The notes under the pieces are model-generated. The model was given only the letters and a program-made list of their open reading frames with translations. It was not told the DNA's origin and did not search any database. From Anaerococcus marasmi (GTDB lineage: Bacteria > Bacillota > Clostridia > Tissierellales > Peptoniphilaceae), in contig NZ_OLMF01000004.1 of NCBI RefSeq assembly GCF_900290195.1, forward strand, positions 1,353,501 to 1,417,500: DNA of 64,000 nt. The letters are read 5' to 3'. Below are positions 52,009 through 60,742 of this stretch, one piece after another (within the stretch, counting starts at the first letter, position 1; each line of letters begins with the position of its first letter). The translations under genes and the position numbers were made by a program.

Positions 52009-52333
52009 TTCGGACACCCCCTTCCTGTTACCAGTCTAGGGATAGTAACTCATATATTATACTATAAATTAGGTATTTATAGTGGTTTTTTATATGTTAC
52101 ATGTCTTGATCAATATTAAATGTACAAAATACATATTTAAAATATCAAAAGCTCAATAACAACCTTAATTCATCAATTAAAATCTATTTGATCAAGTGAT
52201 TTTTCTAAAAATTTAAAGATTTAGTTTGACTTTTGATTTAAAATTATTCTAATTATATTAATAAGAGTGATAACAATTATTATAATTATTTTAATATTCT
52301 GAACTCTAAAATATAACTTAAGGAGAATTGCAT

Positions 52334-53049
52334 ATGGCTTTTATAGGAAGAAAATTACCAGAGTTTAGTTTAGATGCTTATGATCCATCTAAGGAAGAAT
52401 TTGTTACTGATAAGGACCTCCTAGATAAGTGTACTGTCCTAATATTTTAACCAGCAGATTTTACTTTTGTATGTCCGACAGAGCTTGAAGATATGCAAGA
52501 ATCATATTTAGAAACAAGAAAGTTGCCTACTGCACCCACTGTGATGGTCCTCTCTTTAAGGATAAGCCAGTAGCAGTAATTGGAGGTGGCAATTCCGGTG
52601 CGGAAGCTGCAATTGATCTTGCTAATCTCGCTAAGAAGGTTACAGTTATAGAGTTTCTACCAGAGCTTAAGGCAGACAAAATCCTCCAAGATAAGCTAAA
52701 GAACCTATAAAATGTAGAGATAATAACCAAAGCCCAAACGACCGGCCTTTATGGAAATGGCAAGGTCCAGAGCCTAAAATTTACTGACAGGTTCTCTGGC
52801 GAAGAAAAGGAAATAGCCATCGACGGCTGCTTCATCCAAGTAGGCCTTGTTCCTAATACAGAATGGCTAGCTGAAAGTGAAGTCCAGTTAAATAAACACG
52901 GTGAAATAATAACGGACAAGAATGGCCCAAGCAATGTAGAATTTGCAGCAGGAGATTCTACAGAGACTGCCTTCAAACAAATTGTAATAGCTGCAGGCTC
53001 TGGTGCAACAGCAGCCCTCGGAGCCTTCAACTACTTGATGGTAAACTAA
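52334..53049 (+). pseudogene. ahpC/ahpF deletion fusion, inactive
   Basis: The first ~58 codons read as AhpC (AFIGRKLPEFSLDAYDP, then [15 protein letters not shown]) with TAA in place of the tyrosine codon before PADF. After MQESYLE the sequence jumps, in another frame, into Ahp[29 protein letters not shown] and, after a second TAA near 52709, IDGCFIQVGLVPNTEWL to the normal C-terminus. A deletion thus joined the two genes, and two stops and a frame change followed. Confidence 0.88.
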
Positions 53050-53061
53050 ATCACTCTCCAA

Positions 53062-53101
53062 ATAGACCCACTGACTTCTTATAAGCTAGTGGGTTTATTT
53101 T
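53062..53101. terminator. Bidirectional terminator
   Basis: ACCCACT pairs with AGTGGGT, with TTTATTTTATTTT on the plus strand; it lies between the ahp remnant and the convergent MFS gene. Confidence 0.7.
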
Positions 53102-54326
53102 ATTTTACAAAATAATTTACAGCCGGAAGCTTCCTAATATTTTTATTCAAGGCCCAGTAGATAGCAACCAAAAGAATTATGGCACTTCCTATAAAAATCG
53201 CTTTTGAACTTGATAAATACTCTCCAAGAAAACCACCGACCAAGGCTCCGACTGGTGCCATAAAGGTAGATATACCAACCATAGCACCCATGGCAGAACC
53301 TATTTTCTCACTTGGGACAAGCATCTGGACCATAGTTTGGGCATATACATTAACTATTCCTACTACAAACCATCCAAGAGCGTATAAGGCGACTGCTACT
53401 TTAATATTTGTAGCAAAGTAAGAAAGAGATATCCAAGATAAGGATACGACAAGCATTCCATAAACATAAAGTTTACCTAAAGATACTTCCTTTAGCTTTG
53501 GAAGACCTGCAAACAAAGAACCAAGGAGAACTCCTACTCCCATGCCTGCAAGCATCAGACTATAGAAAATCTCATCTTTGGCAAAGGCAGGTAAGACTGC
53601 ACTTATAGATGTGGCAGAGAAATTTATAAAGACTACTCCAAGGACTAGGGCAAAAATTCTAGAATCCTTGAGTAAATCTAGACCTTCTTTAAGTCCCTTA
53701 AAGTGATTTTTAATAACTGAACCTTCTTTCTTATTTTCTCTTTCATTGTAGTGACTAAGCTTTTTGGATAAGAGACAGAACAAAAGGCCAGTCAAGACAA
53801 AACTTGCACTATCTGCATAAAAAGCAGTCATAAAGCCAAAAATCGCTATAATGAAACCTGCTAGGGTATCAAAGATGGCATTAGACCCTTGATAAGCCAT
53901 AGTCATCAAGGAATTTCCTGTAACAAGTTCATCTTCAGAAAGAATCTTAGGCAGAAGAGAAATCTGTCCAGGATAAACCAGCTGGTTAAGCAAGGAAATT
54001 ATTGGCATAAGAACCATAATGTGGTAGACATTCAGTCTTTCCCAATAATACAAAGCGGGAATTATTAATATTAAGATGGCCTGCAGAAATTGGGTAAGAA
54101 TCAAAAACTTCTTCATATTAATCTTATCCAAGATTGGACTTAGAAGTAATTGAACAATGGCTGTTGATGATGTCAGAAATAGGCTTATACCTGAATAGAC
54201 AGTAGACCCACTCATCTGGTAGACCAAGAGGGTTGAAGCTATAGCATAAAGGCTATCGCCAAAGTTTGTAATAAGTCGTCCTAGAAGCAGGACATAGAAA
54301 TCTTTGTTTTTAATCATTTTTAACAT
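53100..54326 (-). CDS. MFS transporter, drug-efflux-like
   Basis: 408 residues with twelve membrane segments; starts KNKDFYVLLLGRLITNFGDSLYAIAS, with the motif-A-like SPILDKINMKK and a second-half VGIVNVYAQTMVQMLVP. It resembles the macrolide/multidrug efflux branch (MefA/Cmr-like), though the substrate is unknown. It lies downstream of an ArsR regulator on the same strand, which probably controls it. Confidence 0.82.
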   Translation of the reverse strand: MLKMIKNKDFYVLLLGRLITNFGDSLYAIASTLLVYQMSGSTVYSGISLFLTSSTAIVQLLLSPILDKINMKKFLILTQFLQAILILIIPALYYWERLNVYHIMVLMPIISLLNQLVYPGQISLLPKILSEDELVTGNSLMTMAYQGSNAIFDTLAGFIIAIFGFMTAFYADSASFVLTGLLFCLLSKKLSHYNERENKKEGSVIKNHFKGLKEGLDLLKDSRIFALVLGVVFINFSATSISAVLPAFAKDEIFYSLMLAGMGVGVLLGSLFAGLPKLKEVSLGKLYVYGMLVVSLSWISLSYFATNIKVAVALYALGWFVVGIVNVYAQTMVQMLVPSEKIGSAMGAMVGISTFMAPVGALVGGFLGEYLSSSKAIFIGSAIILLVAIYWALNKNIRKLPAVNYFVK

Positions 54327-54339
54327 TCTCCTTATATTT

Positions 54340-54428
54340 AACGTTTATTTTTTATTGACAGTCTCGTATTTTTTACCAGTAAGCTTCTACTTACTGGCTT
54401 AAGATATTTATAGAATTGTACTTACTTG
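54340..54428. repeat. Duplicate of the ArsR gene end (worn copy)
   Basis: This stretch matches 54525-54612 closely: AACGTTTA, TTTTTATTGACAGT, GTATTTTTT, ACCAGTAAG/CTTACTGG, then the last codons of the regulator (TATAGA-TTGTACTT). It is a tandem duplication of the end of the ArsR gene plus the sequence after it. Confidence 0.75.
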
Positions 54429-54524
54429 ACTGATATATCTTCCTTTTTTTAATAATTCAGTAAATAAATCTCATTATTAAATTTACATCATTCTGAATTA
54501 TTCATCACAAGCGTTATAATCTTT

Positions 54525-54612
54525 AACGTTTAGTTTTTATTGACAGTTGCGTATTTTTTTACCAGTAAGCCTCTACTTACTGGTTTTAAGATAATTTATA
54601 GATTTGTACTTG
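54525..54612. repeat. ArsR gene end and following hairpin (original copy)
   Basis: Includes the true 3' end of the regulator gene (stop at 54586) and the perfect hairpin ACCAGTAAG/CTTACTGGT. On the minus strand the hairpin is followed by an A-run, so it is not a normal terminator for the regulator; an operator is possible. Confidence 0.7.
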
Positions 54613-55014
54613 GAAGCTTTCACTATTTCCATCATCTTCCCTGTATTTTTCTATTAATTCATTTAAGTCTTTTTCGAAAGACTCGTAAGATTTCTTAGGG
54701 ATTTTGAAGGTGAATTGCTTTTCTTCCAAATTATTATTAAATATTTCGCTATTCGGTATAAAGGCCTTGGCTACAGGTAAGAAATATTTTTGAGTAATCC
54801 CATTTATTAGCTCTGTATCTACTACCTCGACAATTCCATTTTGTTCCAATATTTTAAGGTGGTAGTGGATTTTGGACCTGCTAACTCCTAGGGCATCTGA
54901 TAAGTCCTGAGCTGTCTTAGGTGTAGCTCCTAAAGTCATAATAATTTTAAGCCTTATGGGATCACTTACTATATTTACTTCTTCTAAAGTATCTAATATG
55001 TGAACTTCTTTCAT
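54586..55014 (-). CDS. ArsR-family transcription regulator
   Basis: 142 residues. A winged helix-turn-helix fills residues ~10-75 (DPIRLKIIMTLG, TAQDLSDALGVSRSKIHYHLKILEQNGIVE), followed by a helical C-terminal domain (KKSYESFEKDLNELIEKY). No metal-binding cysteine pair is seen, so it probably senses something other than metal. It precedes the MFS transporter on the same strand. Confidence 0.85.
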   Translation of the reverse strand: MKEVHILDTLEEVNIVSDPIRLKIIMTLGATPKTAQDLSDALGVSRSKIHYHLKILEQNGIVEVVDTELINGITQKYFLPVAKAFIPNSEIFNNNLEEKQFTFKIPKKSYESFEKDLNELIEKYREDDGNSESFQVQIYKLS

Positions 55015-55046
55015 AAGTACCCTCCCCTCTTCTCTTTGTTATTTAT

Positions 55047-55075
55047 AATATAGCACTGATTTACCTATCTGTCAA
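55047..55075 (-). promoter_or_regulatory. Promoter of the ArsR gene
   Basis: TTGACA (55070-55075), 17 bases, TATATT (55047-55052). The palindrome TTAACGTTAA lies just upstream (55083-55092), and AACGTT recurs at 54340 and 54525, so it may be the regulator's site. Confidence 0.7.
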
Positions 55076-55099
55076 ATTTTCCTTAACGTTAAATTGTTT

Positions 55100-55133
55100 T
55101 ATTTGAAAACCACTAGCTTGTATTACTAGTGGT
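55100..55133 (-). terminator. Terminator of the trpXYZ-like operon
   Basis: ACCACTAG pairs with CTAGTGGT and is followed by TTTTC on the minus strand. Confidence 0.7.
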
Positions 55134-55139
55134 CTTATA

Positions 55140-55895
55140 TTATTCTCCTAATTTTTCCTTATAGGCTTTTACTAGGTCGTCTTCTGTGATGTCCTTTGCC
55201 CTTAAGTCAAGGACAATTTCTCCCTTGTTTAGCATGATTATCCTGTCAGAGTATTTGACAACGTCTCTTAGGTTGTGGGAGATTAGAAGAGTTGTCATGT
55301 TTTCCTTATCGATAAGGCTTCTTGTCATGTCCATTATGTTTCGACTGGTCTTTGGGTCAAGGGCTGCTGTGTGCTCGTCTAATAATAAGAGGTCCGGCTT
55401 TTTGGCTGTCGCCATAAGAAGGGCTAGGGATTGTCTTTGTCCTCCAGATAGTAGGCCCGTCTTGGTCTGGAGTTTGTTTTCAAGGCCTAGCTTTAATTTC
55501 TTAAGTCTTCTTACTATTTCTTCTGTATCCGAGCTCTTCTTAAGAGATCTTAAGCCGAATTTCTCTCCCTTTTTTAGGGCTAAGGCCATGTTTTCGTAGA
55601 TATCTAGGTTGGTCGCCACCCCGTCTTTGGGATCTTGGTTGACCTTTCCCATATATTTAGCTCTTTTTTCCTCGCTAAGTTTGCTGATCTCTACTCCATT
55701 TACTAAAATCTGTCCTGAATCTAGGGGAAGGCTTCCGCTTATTAGATTCATCAAGGTAGACTTTCCGCAGCCATTAGGTCCTATGATGGTTGTAGCAAGG
55801 CCTTCTTCTATCTTTAGGGAGAAATCCTTAAATATTGTATTTTCTTCGCTTGTGCCTATATTGAAAGTTTTGGAAATATTTTTAATTTCAAGCAT
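55140..55895 (-). CDS. ABC transporter ATPase, TrpZ type
   Basis: 251 residues: Walker A GPNGCGKST, signature LLSGGQRQSLALLMA, Walker B LLLLDEHTAALDP, and H-loop LISHNLRD. EHTAALDP is the pattern of the TrpZ/YcfN-like ATPases that pair with ABC.X4 permeases. It overlaps the permease gene by 8 bases. Confidence 0.88.
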   Translation of the reverse strand: MLEIKNISKTFNIGTSEENTIFKDFSLKIEEGLATTIIGPNGCGKSTLMNLISGSLPLDSGQILVNGVEISKLSEEKRAKYMGKVNQDPKDGVATNLDIYENMALALKKGEKFGLRSLKKSSDTEEIVRRLKKLKLGLENKLQTKTGLLSGGQRQSLALLMATAKKPDLLLLDEHTAALDPKTSRNIMDMTRSLIDKENMTTLLISHNLRDVVKYSDRIIMLNKGEIVLDLRAKDITEDDLVKAYKEKLGE

Positions 55896-56757
55896 TTTTA
55901 ACCATCCTTTTGTATTTTCTATCAGCTAGGTAATTGTTGTAGGAAATAAAGGCTATTACAATTAAAGCTGTGATAAGCTTTAGGTCGTTTGGATTTAATC
56001 CTAGATAAATTGCAAGGCCTGATATAATCCTATAGACAATTGCTCCAAGTATTGCCCTTGATGTATCTCTAAGCTTATCTCTAGATTTCATCAAGGTATC
56101 TCCTATGATAATTGACGCAAGACCTGTCACTATCATGGCTGTTCCCATTTGTATATCGGCAAAGCCCTGGTAGTTGGCCATAAGGCCTCCACTTAGACCT
56201 ATGAGAGCATTTGATAGGATGAGCCCCACCATGATGAAGCTATCTGGATTTTTACCTAATTGTTTGACAAGTTTTCTGTTATTGCCAGTAATTTTAAGTA
56301 GGTAGCCTGTCTCGCTTCTTAGGTAATAGTCGATAGCAAGTTTGATTATTAGGGTTAGGCCAAGTAGGATTGGCCATTTGGGAAGGGCCCCAAAGATATT
56401 TGGATTTCCTGCTATAGGGATATTACTTGCTCCTCCTATCCTTAAATTTATGGAATAAAGGATGGTTAGGGTTAGGATTCCTGAAAGAAGTGGGTCTACC
56501 TTAATCTTTTTGTAGAAAAAGTAAGTAAGACATCCTCCAAGCCCCCCGCATATTATAGCTCCTATGATTCCAAGATAAGGACCCAGCCCCTTTTGAATTA
56601 GAACCGCTGCTATAAAAGCTCCCAAAGGATAGGTTCCTTCGAGGGATAGGTCATAATATTTTAAAAACTTGTAGCTAAGCATGTAGCCCATGGCAAGGAT
56701 TGCAAATATTAAACCTATTTCTATACTTGCTCCTAGTGATGATAATAAGCCAGTCAT
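55888..56757 (-). CDS. ABC transporter permease, TrpY type
   Basis: 289 residues with eight to nine membrane segments and the branched-chain-type pattern YYDLSLEGTYPLGAF and GLSGGLMANYQGFADIQMG. This permease class partners with single-domain TrpX-like binding proteins. Confidence 0.87.
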   Translation of the reverse strand: MTGLLSSLGASIEIGLIFAILAMGYMLSYKFLKYYDLSLEGTYPLGAFIAAVLIQKGLGPYLGIIGAIICGGLGGCLTYFFYKKIKVDPLLSGILTLTILYSINLRIGGASNIPIAGNPNIFGALPKWPILLGLTLIIKLAIDYYLRSETGYLLKITGNNRKLVKQLGKNPDSFIMVGLILSNALIGLSGGLMANYQGFADIQMGTAMIVTGLASIIIGDTLMKSRDKLRDTSRAILGAIVYRIISGLAIYLGLNPNDLKLITALIVIAFISYNNYLADRKYKRMVKNA

Positions 56758-56766
56758 TTCTTCTCC

Positions 56767-57735
56767 TTAGTCTATTTTTTCTGCATTCTTTAGTAAATCT
56801 TGATTTAAATCTACTCCCAAAGTCTCGGCAGTCTTGGTGTTTACAAGAACTTTTAGATTTTCTGCCTTCTCGTAAGGAATATCTTTGGCATTTTTCTCAT
56901 TTTTAAGAATCTCTGCTGCCATAGCTCCAGCCTGACTTCCAAGCTGTCCGTAGTTTACTCCTTCACTCATCAAGGCCCCATTTTCTACGCTTCCTTCATC
57001 ATAGGCGATTGATGGAATTTTTTCCTTGGCTAGGGCCTCACTTATAACTGGCATAGCATTTACAACGACATTGTCTGTTACTGTAACCATAGCATCGATT
57101 TTGCCCTTAAGGCTTGCTATAGCTTGAGGTATGTCGTTTATCGAAGATACTCCTCGCTTTTCTAGCTTTAAGCCCCTTTCTTCTAGAGCCTTTTCCAAGG
57201 CTTCGATTTGAACTTGGGAGTTTTGCTCGTTGGTATTATACATTGTTCCGAATACCTTAGTGTCTGGATATAGGCTTAAGAAGTCATCTATAAGCTTTCC
57301 TGCTTCTACATAATCAGATACTCCTGTAATATTTTCTCCGCTAAGTCCTGCTCCTTCTGGGTCTGTTACTGCAGCGAATAAAACAGGCTTATCCTTTATG
57401 GTATTGGCCACTCCTTGGGCTGCTGGTGTTCCTATGGTATAGATTAGGTCAACATTTTTGTTCTTAAGGTCTGTCGCAAATTGTGGGATTAGGGCAAGGT
57501 CTCCGTTTGCCCTGTGGTCTATTAACTCATAGGAAATATTTTCGCTATCGAGCTTTTCAATAAAGCCTTCTCTTGCCGCATCCAAGGAAGGGTGATCTGC
57601 AATTTGTACAATTCCTATCTTCGCCTTATAACTGGATCCTTCTTCAGTGTTTTTTTCTGTTTCGTTCGCCTTGTTTCCACAAGATCCTAGTAGGGTCATA
57701 GCCAACATTAGTCCTAAAATTTTCTTAATTTTCAT
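56767..57735 (-). CDS. ABC transporter substrate-binding lipoprotein, TrpX type
   Basis: Start set at the ATG at 57735 behind GGAGG; a longer frame would enter the T-box leader. The signal peptide ends in a lipobox LLGSC. The binding domain has KIGIVQIADHPSLDAAREGF, the GTPAAQGVAN loop and TDPEGAGLSG, as in the TrpX/ABC.X4.S family. T-box control marks it as an amino-acid uptake system; tryptophan is the usual cargo, but see the specifier remark for the leader. Confidence 0.87.
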   Translation of the reverse strand: MKIKKILGLMLAMTLLGSCGNKANETEKNTEEGSSYKAKIGIVQIADHPSLDAAREGFIEKLDSENISYELIDHRANGDLALIPQFATDLKNKNVDLIYTIGTPAAQGVANTIKDKPVLFAAVTDPEGAGLSGENITGVSDYVEAGKLIDDFLSLYPDTKVFGTMYNTNEQNSQVQIEALEKALEERGLKLEKRGVSSINDIPQAIASLKGKIDAMVTVTDNVVVNAMPVISEALAKEKIPSIAYDEGSVENGALMSEGVNYGQLGSQAGAMAAEILKNEKNAKDIPYEKAENLKVLVNTKTAETLGVDLNQDLLKNAEKID

Positions 57736-57771
57736 ATTATCCTCCATAATTTCCGATAGACTTTTATCTAA

Positions 57772-58010
57772 CAAAAAAACCCGCCCTGTATAGGACGAGT
57801 GTATTCGTGGTACCACCTAATTTCATAATCTAAAGATTACCTTGACAAGAGTCTATCAACTCCTTGCTTCTGATAACGGTAGCTTCCGTAATAGCTTACT
57901 AGATTCGGCTATTCTGCATACAGAGGGAATAAGTATATACTCCTTACAAGACTTGCACCAACCGTCTTTTCTCTTAAGTAATTCATATAAACTATCTTTC
58001 TGTAATCACA
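57772..58010 (-). promoter_or_regulatory. T-box riboswitch upstream of trpXYZ-like genes
   Basis: On the minus strand: Stem I base ACAGA/TCTGT, terminal loop region GACGGTTGGTGCAAGTC, the T-box AGGTGGTACCACG, and a terminator ACTCGTCCT/AGGGCGGGT followed by TTTTTTT (57772-57800). Uncharged tRNA would stabilise the antiterminator. On the 3' side of Stem I, UAC and UUC triplets are seen but no UGG, so tyrosine or phenylalanine is more likely than tryptophan as the signal. Confidence 0.85.
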
Positions 58011-58026
58011 TTTATTCTTTAACTAG

Positions 58027-58055
58027 ATAATACACGGAAAAATAAACTTTGTCAA
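58027..58055 (-). promoter_or_regulatory. Promoter of the T-box leader
   Basis: TTGACA (58050-58055), 17 bases, TATTAT (58027-58032) on the minus strand, about 20 bases before Stem I. Confidence 0.8.
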
Positions 58056-58089
58056 ATGTTTTTGATAAATTATTTGTTAAAGTATATAA

Positions 58090-59100
58090 TTACTCATATT
58101 TCAAAGTTGAATACAAGATTGCCTTAACTGCTGGTATCCTATTTTCTGTCTGATCGAAAACAGTAGACTTCGCTGATCTAAAGACTTCATCGGTAACTTC
58201 CATCCCATCGAAGTCCATATCCTTAGGAAGTTTGGCAAGGACCTTTTGGGCAAGCTTGGATTTTTTATCATGAAAAGCTGGCAAGCAATGCATAAATATA
58301 GTAGTATCCTTTGTCTTATCCATTACCTTCCTATCGACCCTATAAGGGTACAGCTCCATAATCCTATCTAAAGGCACATCCTCTGACTCTGTTAGGGCAA
58401 TCCACATATCAGTATAGATTATATCAGCTTTTCCCAAAGCTAAATTCAAATCTTCTGTATAAGTAATCTGGGACCCACTCTCTTTCGCAAAATCCTTAGA
58501 AAGCCTTATAAAATCTTCCTTAGGGAAATATTTCCTAGGACCTGCTGCAGTGAAGTTTATTCCAAGCTTGGCACAGGTTATAGATAGGGAGTTAGGCATA
58601 ATATCTCCAGGATAGCCTAGATATAATAAATTAAGTCCCTTAAGATAGCCGAACTTTTCCCTTATTGTAAGCATATCTGAAATCATCTGGCTTGGATGGG
58701 TCTTTTCTGTCATGGCATTATAGATTGGAACTTCTGTCATCTTTACGAGTTTTTCTAGCATGTCCTGCTTGTTTCCTCTGTAGACTATGCCGTCGTAATA
58801 GCGGTCGAAGACATTGATACTATCTTCGATAGATTCCTTCTCGCCGAGCTTACTTGAATAAGAATTTATAAGACTTACTCCCATTCCCAAATCAAAGGCT
58901 GCAACCTCAAAGGAAGTCCTGGTCCTTGTGGAAGCTTCCTCAAAAAGAAGGATTAGGTTTTGTCCGTCAAGATACTTGTGGGGCCTTTTTTCCTTCTTAA
59001 GCTTCTTAAAATCAGCCGCCAAATCTATAAGATATAAAATCTCCTCCTCAGAAAAATCTTGCATAGCAAGAAAGTTCCTACTTCGTAAATCAATCTCCAT
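58090..59100 (-). CDS. Carbamoyltransferase paralogue with altered substrate loop
   Basis: 336 residues collinear with ornithine carbamoyltransferase. The carbamoyl-phosphate site is kept: EASTRTRTSFE, HPSQM and FMHCLPAFHD. Two parts that bind ornithine are not: the usual DxRNNMGNS reads YPGDIMPNS, and the SMG loop (DxWVSMGE in the second copy) reads DMWIALTES. The amine acceptor is therefore probably not ornithine. Putrescine- or other diamine/amino-acid-type acceptors are possible. It is monocistronic, with its own site. Confidence 0.8.
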   Translation of the reverse strand: MEIDLRSRNFLAMQDFSEEEILYLIDLAADFKKLKKEKRPHKYLDGQNLILLFEEASTRTRTSFEVAAFDLGMGVSLINSYSSKLGEKESIEDSINVFDRYYDGIVYRGNKQDMLEKLVKMTEVPIYNAMTEKTHPSQMISDMLTIREKFGYLKGLNLLYLGYPGDIMPNSLSITCAKLGINFTAAGPRKYFPKEDFIRLSKDFAKESGSQITYTEDLNLALGKADIIYTDMWIALTESEDVPLDRIMELYPYRVDRKVMDKTKDTTIFMHCLPAFHDKKSKLAQKVLAKLPKDMDFDGMEVTDEVFRSAKSTVFDQTENRIPAVKAILYSTLKYE

Positions 59101-59151
59101 ATATTTCTCCTTTGTATCAATATACCTTATTTTTGATTTGTTATTAGGATG

Positions 59152-59175
59152 AAAAAACCTCGCCGAGGCGAGGTC
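59152..59175 (-). terminator. Terminator of the nucleoside phosphorylase gene
   Basis: ACCTCGCC pairs perfectly with GGCGAGGT and is followed by TTTTTT on the minus strand. Confidence 0.85.
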
Positions 59176-59185
59176 TCTTGTAAGT

Positions 59186-60487
59186 TTATTTTAAAATTTC
59201 TTCTACTATTGGAATTGGCGCTACTTCTTTGTCAGTAAAGGTAAAGGTTTCATAGAAATCTTTCCTCCATTCATCTGTTAGCTCTTCGTCGTGGTAGACT
59301 GTACAAAGGAGGTCGCCCTTTTTGACATAGTCGCCCTTTTTGGCATTCATCGCAAGGCCTACAGCATAGTTTATAGGGTCAGTTTTCTTAGCTCTTCCTG
59401 CTCCAAGCTTCATTGCCTGGATACCAAGTCCCATTGAGTGGATATTTTCAATGTAGCCTTCTTCTTCAGATAACATTTCTGTTTTGAATTTCGCTTGAGG
59501 AAGGAGGTCTGTGTTTCTGATTTGTTCTACATTTCCGCCTTGATATTCTACCATTTTTTCTAGCTTTTCGTAGGCTTTTCCAGATGAGATTGCTTCTTCT
59601 AGCATCTTTCTAGCTTCTTCTTTAGTCTCTGCCTTACCAGCTTGCATGAGCATAATCTCACCAGCACACATACAAAGTTCTGTGAAGTCTTTTGGACCCT
59701 TCCCCTTTACTGTCTCGATAGCTTCTCTTACTTCAAGGGCGTTACCTATAGTATTTCCTAAAGGTTGATTCATATCTGTAATCATAGCCATGGTGTTTTT
59801 GCCTAGTTTCTTACCAATTGAAATCATAGCGTTGGCAAGTTTTTTGGCATCTTCTACTGTGTGCATGAAGGCACCTTCACCATATTTTACATCTAGTAGT
59901 ATAGTGTCAGATCCAGAAGCAAGTTTCTTAGACATAATTGATGAAGCGATTAGAGGAATTGAATCTACTGTTGCTGTTACATCTCTTAGGGCGTAGAGCT
60001 TCTTATCAGCTGGGACCAAGTCTCCAGTCTGACCGATTATGGCAAGGCCGATCTCATTTACTTGCTTTTTAAATTCTTCTTCGGTAAGGGCAATATTAAA
60101 TCCTTCGATAGATTCTAATTTATCAAGGGTTCCTCCAGTGTGTCCCAGGCCCCTACCACTCATCTTGGCAAGCTTAAGGCCACAAGCAGCAACCATTGCA
60201 CCTAGTGCCATTGAGGTCTTATCTCCAACTCCTCCTGTTGAGTGTTTGTCAGCTTTGATTCCTTCTATCTCTGATAGGTCGATTACATCTCCAGAATGCA
60301 TCATAGCTTCAGAAAGCTTAGCTGTCTCATGCTCTGTCATTCCGTTAAGTCTTATCGCCATGAGGAGGGCCGCTATTTGATAGTCTTCAATCGAATCGTC
60401 AGTTACTCCATCCACGAAAAATTGGATCTCTTCATCTGTTAATTCTTCCTTAAGTTTTTTCTTTTCAATTATATCAATAAATCTCAT
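59186..60487 (-). CDS. pdp: Pyrimidine-nucleoside phosphorylase
   Basis: 433 residues from MRFIDIIEKKK (AAAGGAG site). Phosphate-binding KHSTGGVGDKTS near residue 80, GRGLGHTGGTLDKLES and ALRDVTATVDS are family hallmarks; the C-terminal domain has GDYVKKGDLLCTVYHD. It splits uridine or thymidine with phosphate. Single gene; no other deo genes are adjacent. The 255 bases upstream hold no gene that I can see. Confidence 0.93.
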   Translation of the reverse strand: MRFIDIIEKKKLKEELTDEEIQFFVDGVTDDSIEDYQIAALLMAIRLNGMTEHETAKLSEAMMHSGDVIDLSEIEGIKADKHSTGGVGDKTSMALGAMVAACGLKLAKMSGRGLGHTGGTLDKLESIEGFNIALTEEEFKKQVNEIGLAIIGQTGDLVPADKKLYALRDVTATVDSIPLIASSIMSKKLASGSDTILLDVKYGEGAFMHTVEDAKKLANAMISIGKKLGKNTMAMITDMNQPLGNTIGNALEVREAIETVKGKGPKDFTELCMCAGEIMLMQAGKAETKEEARKMLEEAISSGKAYEKLEKMVEYQGGNVEQIRNTDLLPQAKFKTEMLSEEEGYIENIHSMGLGIQAMKLGAGRAKKTDPINYAVGLAMNAKKGDYVKKGDLLCTVYHDEELTDEWRKDFYETFTFTDKEVAPIPIVEEILK

Positions 60488-60742
60488 TTTTTCTCCTTTA
60501 GAATAATAAGAAAATACCAACTATTAGAACTGATAGAGCGTTGACACAAAAGAATTAAATCATCGTTTTTAGAGTGAGCTTTCAAGGACTAATCTCTTAT
60601 GGACATTGGATGATTTACTTTCCTAAAACATAGCTACATTCTATCTAATAATAAAGGCAGAAGATATACTTCATAAAATTTAACTAATGTATTTTTCATC
60701 TTATTTTAAATATCGCTTGTAAAATACAGGAATCTAATAACT

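Noticed and set aside
57736-57816. Longer N-terminus for the TrpX-type binding protein
   Set aside because: It would translate through the T-box terminator; the signal peptide starts at the ATG at 57735 behind GGAGG.
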